Assembly: GCA_025677825.1 (NCBI GenBank)
Contig: JAIXMO010000040.1
Span: forward strand, 124,001-188,000
Direction of reading: 5' to 3'
Source of the DNA: Helicostylum pulchrum
Taxonomy: Eukaryota > Mucoromycota > Mucoromycetes > Mucorales > Mucoraceae
DNA: 64,000 nucleotides
The notes under the pieces were generated by a model, which was not told the origin of the DNA, searched no databases, and saw only the letters and a list, made by a program, of their open reading frames with translations. This document shows positions 44,003-54,324 of the stretch, piece by piece; position 1 is the stretch's first letter, and the number at the start of each line of letters is the position of its first letter. The position numbers and the translations under genes were made by a program.

Positions 44003-47000
44003 TTGATAAATGCTAATTATGATATATATTTTTAGGAACTGTTAAATGCAAGAGCTAGTGTAACAGGCATTGTAAAAAATCAAAAGCCATCTCTCGTTTT
44101 GAAATCTGTACAATCAAATCACTATAAAATCACTGAACTTTTGTTGAAACATGGTGCACCCTCTGATGAAGACAGCAGATACGGTCGTGTTAATTCTGTC
44201 ATGGTTGCATGTCAAAACAAGAATTTGGAGATGTTGAATCTTTTGGTCTCTCACAACGCCGATTTAAATACACCTAGTCATGTAGAACGCAGAGACGACT
44301 TTGGAAAGAAGTACACTGTGCTTCTCTATCCTATCTTTGCAGCCTCATATTTCAACTCTACTCTATTAGAAGTAATGTTAAAAGCCGGTGCAAATCCAAA
44401 TGTGTATGGTCCAGACTCAAAGCCAGAGTACGGTAGATCTTGTTTTATGTACAATGTTTCTATCGAAACAACTCAAAACCAACAGGTAATGCAATCTTTT
44501 GACATATTTATTAGCTGTTTGCATTTTTTTAATCTTTTTTTTTTTTTAATAGACGCTTCTTGAATATAATGTTGACTTAAGCGCCAAGGACCCAAAGACA
44601 ACCAGAACTATTTTCTATCAATTCTTTTTTGGGAAGATGAAATATGGCCAAGACTTTAAAGATACATCTAATATTGATTACGATCGCTTGAAATTTGATG
44701 ATGTTATCTATGAAAAAATGATTCAAAAGTTCAAACCAGATGTCAACTTAGTTGATGAAGTAACAGGCATGACTCCATTAGAACTCGCAATTCGTGAAAA
44801 GAACCTAATTATTGTAGAGGTATAATGACCTAAAATAATACTCTTTTTTTTTTCTTACGTCTTAACTAACCATCAACTCGTAGCGTTTATTATCATTGGG
44901 TGCCAGCATCAATACTGAAAGTTGCAACAAGGTCAACAACTTATTATCTTCGAGTGCTTTAAACCCAACTTGTCAAAAGATTCCTGCTATCATTCATGCA
45001 ATTATCCAAAACAATTTGAAATTGCTTCAATTTATTTTTGAACATGCTCAAGATGAAATGAATTGGATTTGGCAAGATAAAGAAAATCGTAACGTTTTAT
45101 CATTTATCGCTGGAAGTGTCGGTGGTATTTCGCATGAAAGCGTTGGTATTTTAGAGTTTATTGCTGAAAAAATGAAGCCCAAGATTTTCAAGAGACTCTT
45201 ACAAATGCGTGATATACATGGTAATTATTTAAATTGTATTTTATTTATTGTACTATTTTTTAATATATATGTATATATCTTTAGGACTTACACCGACCGA
45301 GTATGCTTATCAAAGACATAACAAGAATCTTTATAACACCATCATTCGTCTCGAGCCTACAGTCACGATTACTCAACCTCTTCAAAATCCTCATGAAGAG
45401 GAAGATTCTCCTATGGACGTTGACTACATCTCCACTGAATCCATTGACGAAGACGCCAGAATTGAAAGAGAAATCCTTCAAAAAGAAAAGGACGTTGAAA
45501 AGACTAAAGACAAGGCATTTTCTACCAAAACCGATGATGGTACTGTTAAAGTAGATTCTTATTCTAAGTTGGGCAAAGTAGGATATGTCATGTTGGATGA
45601 GAATAACAAGCCATATGATATTATGTTGATCAAGGTGGAACTTCGAGGATGGGGAGTGTATACAGATACATCGTAAGTATATAAAAATTTGTCATCCTAT
45701 ACAATTGCAACATCTAAGCATATAATATTTACATTTAGGTTCTACAAGATGAGTATTATTCATAACAAGGTTTTAAACCTCAATATTCTCTGGACACGTT
45801 GGGGCAACTATGGCGATGAAGGTCAACACCAAAAGACTCCGTTTTTACATCTCGAAGAAGCCATTACAGAATTCAAATCCATTTTTAAAGCCAAGACTGC
45901 CAACACCTGGGAGGATCGTTTAACATCCTTTGTACAAAAGCAAGGTCGATATGGACTTCTCAAGATTTCTCAACACCCACGAGACGTAATTGTTAAAGAC
46001 TTTGACTTTTTAAAGTCCTCTATTCCTGCTCAGTTACCTCAACAAGTTACAAACGTGATGAAACTTATCTGTAATCATACTTATCTTACAAGAGTGTATG
46101 ATGATTCTCATGTTGATATGCCTCTTGGTCAAGTACCCCAATCTACTATTGAATCAGCTCGTAAAATTCTTTTTGATGTACAAAAAATGAATCTTAAGCT
46201 TCAAGAATGCAGAAATCAATACTCCAATAAAGTAAAAGTGATGGAATCTAGAAGTAAGTAATACATAAAATTAAATCCTTTTGGTGACTCTCTAACCCAC
46301 TCTCTCTCTTAATTTAGCATGGGAGTTTAAAATTGCTCAAAAATGTGTCGACTATGCTCGCTTGTTACCTCGTAACGACGATCGAAACCAACCATTCAGA
46401 AACCTTCTTGAAAACTACAACAACAACTTCAAGGACGAATTATCACGTATGGAAGATTTAAGCTATGTTGGATTTGCAGCTAATGTTATCTTGGCCGCCA
46501 AACATCACCTCAATACCATCAACCCATTACAATACGCTTACCACGCATTAAACTGCTCTTTAAGACCCATTGAACCTGAATCTACTGAATACCAACTTAT
46601 CCATAACTATATGCAATCTACAACAACTGGAACATACGAACTTGTAAATTTGTTGGCTGTCAACCGTGCTGATGAAGAACAAAGGTTCCGTCCATTTGAA
46701 CAAGAGGCCAATCGAAAGCTTTTATGGCATGGATCACGCATTGGTAACTTTATGGGTATTTTAAAGCAAGGGCTTCGAGTTAGTCCGCGTACATCTACTT
46801 CAAATGTAAGTTATATATAAATATACGTAAGAGAGAGAGAGAGAGAGATTACTAACTTTATTTTATTTTACAGGGTGCAATGCTTGGTAGTGGTGTTTAC
46901 TTTGGTGATACTTTTGCAAAATCATTAAACTACTCTACTGAAAACTACGGTACATACCAATCTGCCTACCGCCTCTTATTTGTATGTGAAGTTGCATTAG

Positions 47001-48004
47001 GATCCAAGACCGCTATCTACGACCAAAGCAACTACAATTTCACAACCGATAATTTAGATTCCATGAAGGGAGAAGGAAGTAGTACACCAGATCCTGACAA
47101 TGCCGTCTATGACCGCAACGGTGTATGTATACCTATGGGCCCTTGTATCCCCTTTACCCGTACTGCTGGCGAAAACGGCCAAATCAACTCAACACCTTTC
47201 CTTAACCACAACGAGTTTGCAGTCTACGATCAAAACCGAGTCAAAATTCGATACTTGCTCATTATTCGAGACTCTACCAGTTGCTTTTTATGTTCCAAAC
47301 CTGAAGAAAGAAATTTAAAGCCTTTGCAAGAACGTAACTTCAAGAGTTTTAATTATATTCGATTTAATGAATTCGAACGAGAAGTAATTGAATCATATAT
47401 GACTTATCAAAACCTTTCTCCTCAAGATATCTTTGATCAAGACTTGAACGAGTTTATAGAATCCGGAATTTACAGTAAGTTTTTTTTTTTTTTTGAAAAT
47501 TATTGGTACAAGACAAAAACTAATTTTTTTTTTTTTTTTGCATAAATAGAGAAAAAATGGGATACACCTCTTGATTTATGTTACGACAGTAAAGTATGTC
47601 GTAAATGCGCAAATATCATTGTGGCTATTATGTTAGAAAAGAGAGTAACCAGTAAAGTTGCTGATATTCCTGGTAAGTTTCTATTATTTTATTTTACTTT
47701 TTAAATTCTTATTCTAATATATTATATTATAGAATTCCTTAAAAGTAAACCTCAATGTATGTACGGTAAAGAATGTCGTACGCAATCAACGATGAGCCAT
47801 ATCAAAAAGTATCAACATTGGCTTAAAGAAGACGTCTCTGGTGAATGCCAGTTCTCTATTAAAAAAGTAGGACTCTCTGAATCTGATATGGAGACTGAAG
47901 AAGAAGCAGAACATACGGGAGATGAAACCGAAGAAGAAGACGGTGATTCTGATGACCATTCAGAGAGTGGTTCTGATGATTATATGGAAACCGATGAAGA
48001 GTAA
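37673..48004 (+). CDS. Giant ankyrin-WGR-PARP protein with PBZ-like C-terminal finger
   Basis: About 23 exons join in frame to 2,964 codons, including a 27-nt exon at 43504-43530. The N-terminus is basic (NKVSVIKAPKKQLALARKTK), suggesting nuclear or DNA contact. Residues about 250-2150 hold many ankyrin repeats, for example RTALHYAAFFGHAETCRVLI and NTALHTAIIDGKHRIVKLLL. A WGR domain follows at about 2260-2365 (VELRGWGVYTD..LWTRWGNYGDEG), then a helical PARP regulatory domain. The catalytic domain has the complete triad: His in LLWHGSR (about 2608), Tyr in SGVYFGD (2642) and Glu in NHNEFAVYD (2747). It therefore should make poly(ADP-ribose) from NAD+. Near 2883, KPQCMYGKECRTQ...HIKKYQH resembles a poly(ADP-ribose)-binding PBZ finger, followed by an acidic tail. 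WGR points to activation by DNA breaks. Ankyrin plus WGR plus PARP is also known from a nematode tankyrase-like PARP. BRCT domains usual in fungal PARPs are not seen. Confidence 0.9.
43967..44000. repeat. (TA)n microsatellite in a PARP intron
   Basis: A run of TA dinucleotides inside the intron 43950-44035. It is likely polymorphic. Confidence 0.8.
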
Positions 48005-48409
48005 ATTCTATTGTAATTTATTTTATGCCTATGCAATATTTTTTTAAAAAATGAATAAACTATCTTTTTTAAACTATTCGGTAGACAGATCTGCATACAT
48101 AAAATGCGGGATCATAAATATGAGAGATTAAAGTATCATTGTAATATTTTTATATTCGGCCTTTTTCTATTGCTATTTTTCTATTCAAATATGTATTTAA
48201 CCCATTCACTCACCCAACCACTAAAAAAAATAGTTTTAAACCATGCTGCCCTGAAAACTAGTATACAACAGTAGATTGCTACGTGTTACTGAAACGTCAA
48301 AAAACTTTAAAACGCCGGTACCTAGGTGACTGCCCCCTTCTTCAAGAGCTTGGGGGTGTTTAAACAGACCTGGTAACCCGATACTCATTTCTCTTTTTTT
48401 ACATATACA
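48005..48409. other. Intergenic, PARP 3' flank and ThrRS promoter
   Basis: About 400 bp between two plus-strand genes. No other feature was seen. Confidence 0.4.
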
Positions 48410-50022
48410 ATGTTTCCTCGACAATTGACTCGATCTTTGCAAGCCAATTCTCGTTCGTATTAACCTTACTAAACCAAAAGCGAAAACAAAAACAAAAACT
48501 AACCAAAGTTTTTCTTTTATACAGGTGCTTTATTACAAGCATATGCTATCACAGCTCGTTCATTGCATACCTCTAAAGGTTGCTTAAACAAAGTATCTAA
48601 AGTCAACGGTAAAAGAAAAATTCGCCAACTTCAAAAGTTCCAGAATATTAAACCAATTTTTTTTTATTTTTTATAGATGTTTCAAAGACCAACGAACACG
48701 ACCACCGTGCTATCGGTAAAGCACAATCATTATTTATGACACACGCCGTCAGTCCCGGTTCAATTTTTATGTTACCACACGGAACCCGTATTGTGCATAA
48801 GCTTCAAGAGTTTTTGAGATCCGAGTACGCACGATACGGATACCAAGAAGTAATGACACCTTTGATTTACAAAAAAGATCTTTGGGAGACCAGTGGTCAC
48901 TGGCAAAATTATAAAGACGATATGTTTATGGTACAAAGTGGACGAGACCAAAAGTGTTCTCATAATCATGGTGAAGTGATTGATACTGATGAAGGATTAT
49001 TTGGGTTAAAACCAATGAATTGTCCTGGCCATTGTTTAATTTTTGACAGCACACCCAAATCCTATCGTGATTTACCTATTCGTTTAGCTGACTTTAGTCC
49101 TCTCCACAGGTAAAGAAAAAAAAGATGTTTTTTTTTTGCTTATTTATTTATATAATTTTTATGCAGAAATGAAGCTTCAGGTGCACTTTCAGGATTAACA
49201 AGAGTGCGTCGATTCCATCAAGACGACGCCCACATCTTTTGTGCTGAAGACCACATTGCATCCGAAATCACATCGTGTCTTTCTTTTGTCGACCGTGTCT
49301 ACTCTGCATTCCAGTTCCCTAGCTACGACTTAACACTTTCTACCCGGCCTGAGACACAATATATGGGTAGTCTTGAAGAATGGACACACGCGGAATCATC
49401 TTTAACCAAAGCTTTAAATGCCACTGGTAGACCTTGGTCAATTAAAGAAGGTGATGGTGCATTTTACGGTCCCAAGATTGATATCATGGTCAAAGACTCT
49501 AGTGGAAAATCACATCAAACTGCCACTATCCAACTTGATTTCCAATTACCACAAAGATTTGGACTTAAATATGTAGATGAAAACGATGTAGAGCGCACAC
49601 CTGTGATTGTGCATAGAGCCATTTTAGGGTCTATTGAACGTATGATGGCTATTTTGATTGAACATACAGGAGGTAAATGGCCATTCTGGTTAAGTCCACG
49701 TCAAGGTGTAGTTATCCCCGTCTCTACACAGTTTGGAGAATACGCTCAAAAGGTAGCCAAGGAATTATCATTAGGAGAGAATGCAGAGACAACAATTAGA
49801 GAACAGTACTATGTAGACGTTGATAAATCACCTCGTGACAGATTAAACAAGATGATTCGTCAAGCACAACTTGATCAATACAACTTTATTTTTGTAGTTG
49901 GACAAAAGGAAATGGACCAAGGTACTGTTAATGTTAGAACCAGAAAGGGTGAAGTGCTAGGAGCAATGACTGTTGATGAAGTCCGTAAGATGTTTGGATC
50001 AATGGCATCTAAATTAGAATAA
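48410..50022 (+). CDS. Threonyl-tRNA synthetase, mitochondrial type
   Basis: Four exons (48410-48452, 48525-48608, 48677-49109, 49167-50022) give 471 residues. The enzyme charges tRNA-Thr with threonine. A matrix-targeting N-terminus (MFPRQLTRSLQANSR) leads directly to the class II catalytic core: MLPHGTRIVHKLQEFLRSEY (motif 1), KPMNCPGHCLIF, TRVRRFHQDDAHIF (motif 2), and VHRAILGSIERMMAILIE (motif 3). The anticodon-binding domain ends in MTVDEVRKMFG. The N-terminal TGS and editing domains of the cytosolic enzyme are absent, as in yeast Mst1, which supports the mitochondrial assignment. The first donor (GTTCGT) was chosen for frame and is weaker than a nearby GTATTA, so exon 1 could be slightly different. 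Confidence 0.92.
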
Positions 50023-50130
50023 ATAAAAAATGAAATAAATTGTGTACATATATTATAATTATCAGACAAGTTTATAATTTTATTTGCATCAGCAGATTTC
50101 TCTCGTTCTCTTGTTATCTTACAGGAGAAA

Positions 50131-50174
<44 letters not shown>

Positions 50175-50198
50175 CAGAGAGAGAGAGAAAAAAAGAGA
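50131..50198. repeat. Compound microsatellite (CA)n(TA)n(GA)n
   Basis: Consecutive CA, TA and GA dinucleotide runs just downstream of the ThrRS stop, probably in its 3' untranslated region. Confidence 0.85.
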
Positions 50199-50335
50199 GA
50201 GGGAAAAAGACTTCCTTTGTATCCTGCATTTAAATTGAAAAAAAAGGGGTTGAAAAAAAAAAGTGTATGTGTATAAAGGGAGATCTTTAAACGACATAAT
50301 AAATCGTTTTTCTTTTTATTATTCTTTGTTATTCA

Positions 50336-50941
50336 ATGTTCAATCGTCAAACTACTTGGGTTGCTGCTATTTTCCTTGTACTCCAATTTGGTGTGTACAC
50401 TGTATCTGCTGTCATTGGTTGTGCAGCAGAAGCAAAGTAAGTACTTTTTTTTTTCATTATTATTTCGCTACGATAAAACCTTAAACCAAAATGAATTAGT
50501 TTCCAAGCATGTAAAGCTATTGAAGAAAGCTTACTTCATGGATGTGGTCCAGCTGATTATAGCTGCCAATGTGGAGCACAGGTAGGCTTTTAAATATATA
50601 TGTGTGTATACAAATATATTAATTATTTTTTTATTTATTAGCGCTTGATTCAACAATGCTTTAATCTTTGTCCTGAATATAGTATTGATGCAAACGAACA
50701 ATCCAGAATAGCAACAGGTATTTGTGCAGCTGTGCCTACTACATCAATTGCTCCTTTACCATCTGGATCTGGAGTAGGACCAACCCAAGTGTCTCCTACC
50801 TGGACTGCACATACCACAACTGGTTCCACCAGTGCCCCTTCGTCTAGTCAGTCGGTTTCATCTTCATTTGGTATTCAAATTACACCAGCTACTGGGTTTA
50901 TGCTTGTTACATTAATCATGGGTCTTGTACTTCAATTATAA
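50336..50941 (+). CDS. Cysteine-rich GPI-anchored surface protein, CFEM-like
   Basis: Three exons (50336-50436, 50500-50581, 50642-50941) give 160 residues. A signal peptide (MFNRQTTWVAAIFLVLQFGV) is followed by a compact domain of eight cysteines: CAAEA, CKAIEE, CGPADYSCQCG, CFNLCPEY and ICAAVP. The CxC step and spacing resemble the CFEM domain of fungal surface and haem-scavenging proteins. I did not see every CFEM hallmark, so this is a resemblance. A Ser/Thr/Pro-rich stalk and a hydrophobic C-terminus (GFMLVTLIMGLVLQL) indicate GPI anchoring in the wall or plasma membrane. Confidence 0.7.
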
Positions 50942-52335
50942 AAAAATCAGTGTACTCTCTTTATTATTCCTTTTTTTCCTGCATAATAATACTAAATAAA
51001 AAAAAAACCTCTCTTGTTTTTGTACTCTCTCGTCCCCCTTTCTTCGCCAAATAGGTAACACAACAAGTATAGGTAGTTCTGTTTTTAATTTTTTTTTTGG
51101 GGGGGAGCTAATTCATGCAAATTCACACGAAAAAAGAAAGAGTTTATGAATGTTTCACGGCTTTGACGTTTCTCTTTAAGGTTTGTTGGTTAGTACAAAT
51201 TGGATAATTTTTATCGATTGCTCTTCTTCCGTATTGGCTTGTGTTTGGTAATTCCACCAAAGTATAGGAACATAATACGTTGGCTTGTCTATAGCGCGTT
51301 TGGGAATGATTTGAGAGATTCTAATGAAGCTGGGTGTACGGACATAAAAGGAAACATATTTACACATGTTAGTACTTACTGGTATACATATTAAAAAAGA
51401 ATAAGTGGGTCACTTTCACCTCATCTCATGATAAAATAGCGGATCTATTTACTCATAATGGCGTAATATACTACTATCTGTTTCATATACTTTTATTTAT
51501 ACGCTAGTTGATCCTGTCGTTCCAACTTGATTTCTTTTTATGTAAATAAAACAAAGCTAAGTGAGCGCACGAAAAAGTGTAATAAAATATGTCACTTTTT
51601 TGGATCGCCCGCGCAAATAGAACCGTGCAACAAGAAATTTTCCCTTTATTAATTCAGAAAGAAAAACTGCTTTTAGGCAACAAATCTAATTTTCTCTTTT
51701 TGTTTTCTTTTATCTCTTACTTTCTCATCTCAGTTTATACTTTATACTAATGTCAATGATAAACATACTTTGAATATCTTGAATTAGTACATAACTATTA
51801 TTTATTTTTTTGGGGCGAGGGTTCTTTGATATAACCCTTGAACTCTAATGTGATATTTCTTAATGTATACCTCTTTATATCACTTATTCGACAATAATTG
51901 ACTTCCTGAAGGACACTATTATATCGTCGTCGAAAATACCCTCCCATTCATACTCATCAGTATCTATATTGATCAAAGAGTTTATCTTTTTTTTTTTCGT
52001 ATTCTCCGGAGCTCAATAGTATTCATTATACAAGAGTAAATTCAAAAGAGAGACATCCAGAATTGGTGAGGCGTGTTACGATTTTTTTTTTCTTAAGTGC
52101 ACGAAAAAGGCGTAGACTAATGACGTAAAAATAAGCACTCTTTCTCTTCTGTTTATTCTCTTTTATGAATCATATGATTTTGCCCTGGGAACTCGATCCC
52201 TAAAACAGCAAGATAATAATGGGGGAACATCATGAGATCTAAAACGGTGACTTGTTATATACAAAAAAATAAAGGGACCATTTTTTTTGCGCTGGTAAGT
52301 TACGGAAAAGTATAAAACCTTCTTTTTCAGTGCGT

Positions 52336-52366
<31 letters not shown>

Positions 52367-52395
52367 GCAAAACAACTATCTTTTTTTTTTCCAAC
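50942..52395. other. Intergenic region with repeat copy C
   Basis: About 1.45 kb without a supportable gene. The segment 51425-51503 resembles the downstream part of the dispersed repeat. A TATA box (TATAAAA, 52311-52317) and a T run of about 22 bases precede the next gene. Confidence 0.5.
51425..51503 (+). repeat. Dispersed repeat, copy C (partial)
   Basis: ATGATAAAATAG..TCTATTTACTCA..ATG.CGTA matches 61890-61930, and GTTTCATATAC matches 890-905. It corresponds only to the downstream part of copies A and B. Confidence 0.45.
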
Positions 52396-53088
52396 ATGTC
52401 CACTTTCTCTCCTCCTCAAGAAAACCCATCAATTGATACTTTTTATCGCCGCAAGAGTTCAGTTACATTTGATTTACCACCCACGCCTAATGAGGAATTA
52501 ATGTCATCTTCTTGTGCAGTTTCATCACCTACAATTGATATTACAGCGCAGGTAGTGCCTGATACAATGTTAGTAGCATTATTCGATAGATCAAGTGAAA
52601 TGAAGGGTTTAGTACGTCATAACAAGACCTACTTTCAATCACTACAACACCACCTCGATGATAAATGGTCACGCTTTGAGACAGTTGTATATTGTGAACG
52701 AAGCAAGATGTCCGATAAAGAATGGTTGAAACGTATTTCATGTGCGTTACAAGGCTTACCATCTCAATTAGAAAAGTTTAAAGAACTAGTTGGATATTTA
52801 GGTGAAGAAACAGAACAAGAAAACCAAGATTATTTTTCAAATGTGAATATTGGTTTGATTAGAGATTACCCTGAACGTTTATCGACTGATTCTTACCCGC
52901 AATTCTTTATTAATTGTGAAAACTGTCTCTGTAACGAAAAAGAATATAATCAGTTTATTTCAAATTTGTTTTCAAAGGATTTAACTAACTCGGAATGGGA
53001 AACAAGGGTCTTTAATATATTAAATCAGTATCCAAATTTATTAGAACAATTACAAGAGATTGTTGCATATGAAACTGAATTAGAATAA
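52396..53088 (+). CDS. Orphan protein with a duplicated helical module
   Basis: An intronless gene of 230 codons. The first 50 residues are polar and contain RRKSSVTFDLPPTP, a likely phospho-regulated stretch. Two related modules follow. The first ends SDKEWLKRISCALQGLPSQL then EKFKELVGYL. The second ends TNSEWETRVFNILNQYPNLL then EQLQEIVAYE. The alternating hydrophobic pattern recalls paired amphipathic helix (PAH) modules of the Sin3 type, which bind transcription-factor peptides, but the match is weak and I make no firm assignment. The ATG at 52396 is the only one after the T run. The stop is 22 bp from the stop of the next, convergent gene, so their 3' ends probably overlap. Confidence 0.7.
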   Translation: MSTFSPPQENPSIDTFYRRKSSVTFDLPPTPNEELMSSSCAVSSPTIDITAQVVPDTMLVALFDRSSEMKGLVRHNKTYFQSLQHHLDDKWSRFETVVYCERSKMSDKEWLKRISCALQGLPSQLEKFKELVGYLGEETEQENQDYFSNVNIGLIRDYPERLSTDSYPQFFINCENCLCNEKEYNQFISNLFSKDLTNSEWETRVFNILNQYPNLLEQLQEIVAYETELE

Positions 53089-53110
53089 ATAAATACTTTT
53101 TTTTTTAATG

Positions 53111-54257
53111 TTACGTTTCAATGATAAATTGTGTACCATCTTGTTGAATTAAATGTAAATGTAATAATACGATTAAAATACTAGTTAAATTGTGTCTTTC
53201 ATCTTCTGCCCACGGAAACTCTTTTGATAATTCATCCACCGTAACTTTATCATCCAGTAGTATAAATTCAAGTACATTACCCATCGTCCTACCACTAATA
53301 TGATTAGCAAATACCAAGTAACATAAACTCTTTACTTGTTCAACTGCCATTTTTAATTTGCTATCATCTACTGTAATATTTTCGTTTTTCAACGCCTCTA
53401 GATACTCGATGCATTGCGATTCACACTGTGTTGTACTACCACTACCGATCCGACCCAATTGATTTAAAACGTTTTGGATTTTATCCAAATGTGTCTTATA
53501 CAACACCTTTAAGTCTATTATTATTGTTATTATTATTATTATTGTTTACCTCTTTGTGTGTGTGCGTGGTACCTGATTTTGTCTTTTTAACATTTGATAA
53601 TTGTTTTATTTCGCATTGTTTCATCTTTAAATCCGCTTCATCTTCTAATCGTGATAATTCTTGTATTAACTCATTACGTGTTTCTTCATACTCTATGTTC
53701 GATTGAACTTTATCCTTTCTCAATTCCGCATTTTTAGCTTTAATATTTGCAATATCCAAATTGACATTATGATTCTTTTCTTCTTCCACATGAACTAAAT
53801 ATTCTAATTGCTTTTTTTTACGTTCAATTTCTTCTCTTCTCGATGTACGTTGTCTGGTATCAAGAAACACGGGTTGTGTTTGTGGGCTTTGTTTTAAAGT
53901 ATGTACCAATTGAGTTTGTCTGTCTAAACTTTTTAATATATCTAATTCATCTTGTCCCAACTTGTGTAGTAAGCCATTCACTTTAGCAAGTAGCTTTTTA
54001 CAGTCAGGTAATAAAGTATGTGAAACCTCTAATCGCGCAATGGCTATATCTCTTTCAGTTACTAATTCATAAGGTGTTGTATATGTTGTCACTTGTGATT
54101 GTCGAAGCGATTCTTTATTGATTGTGTCTAATAATTGTAACATTGAATTAATTGAATTTAATGACTCAGAAAGGGTAACAATACACCCATTTAAATTCTC
54201 TTTTGTTGATAATGTTTTTGTCCAAGATTCAGTTAATTTTATTTTTTTACGCAACAT
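53111..54257 (-). CDS. Coiled-coil protein with C-terminal globular domain, unknown
   Basis: Two exons (54257-53550, 53494-53111) joined over a 55-nt intron give 363 residues. The intron reads through the (AAT)n run that would otherwise encode polyasparagine and then a stop. Residues about 1-230 are helical with long charged coiled coils (RREEIERKKKQLEYLVHVEE and NELIQELSRLEDEADLKM). The last about 90 residues (GNVLEFILLDDKVTVDELSK onward) look like a small winged-helix-like fold. That layout occurs in kinetochore and vesicle-tether subunits, but I cannot name the family. It starts only 67 bp after the stop of the sterol-transfer protein, on the same strand. Confidence 0.7.
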
Positions 54258-54324
54258 ATTTTGTGTGTGAAGAAAAATATTATTTTTTTTAAAAAAAAAA
54301 AAAAAGATATGCGTATAATTTTTT

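Noticed and set aside
52180..52215. tRNA T-arm-like sequence GGGATCGAGTTCCC on the minus strand
   Set aside because: No matching acceptor, D or anticodon arms could be folded around it.
53520..53552. Polyasparagine tail of the coiled-coil protein
   Set aside because: The AAT run starts with GTAAAC and is better read as intron; removing 53549-53495 joins two conserved-looking frames.
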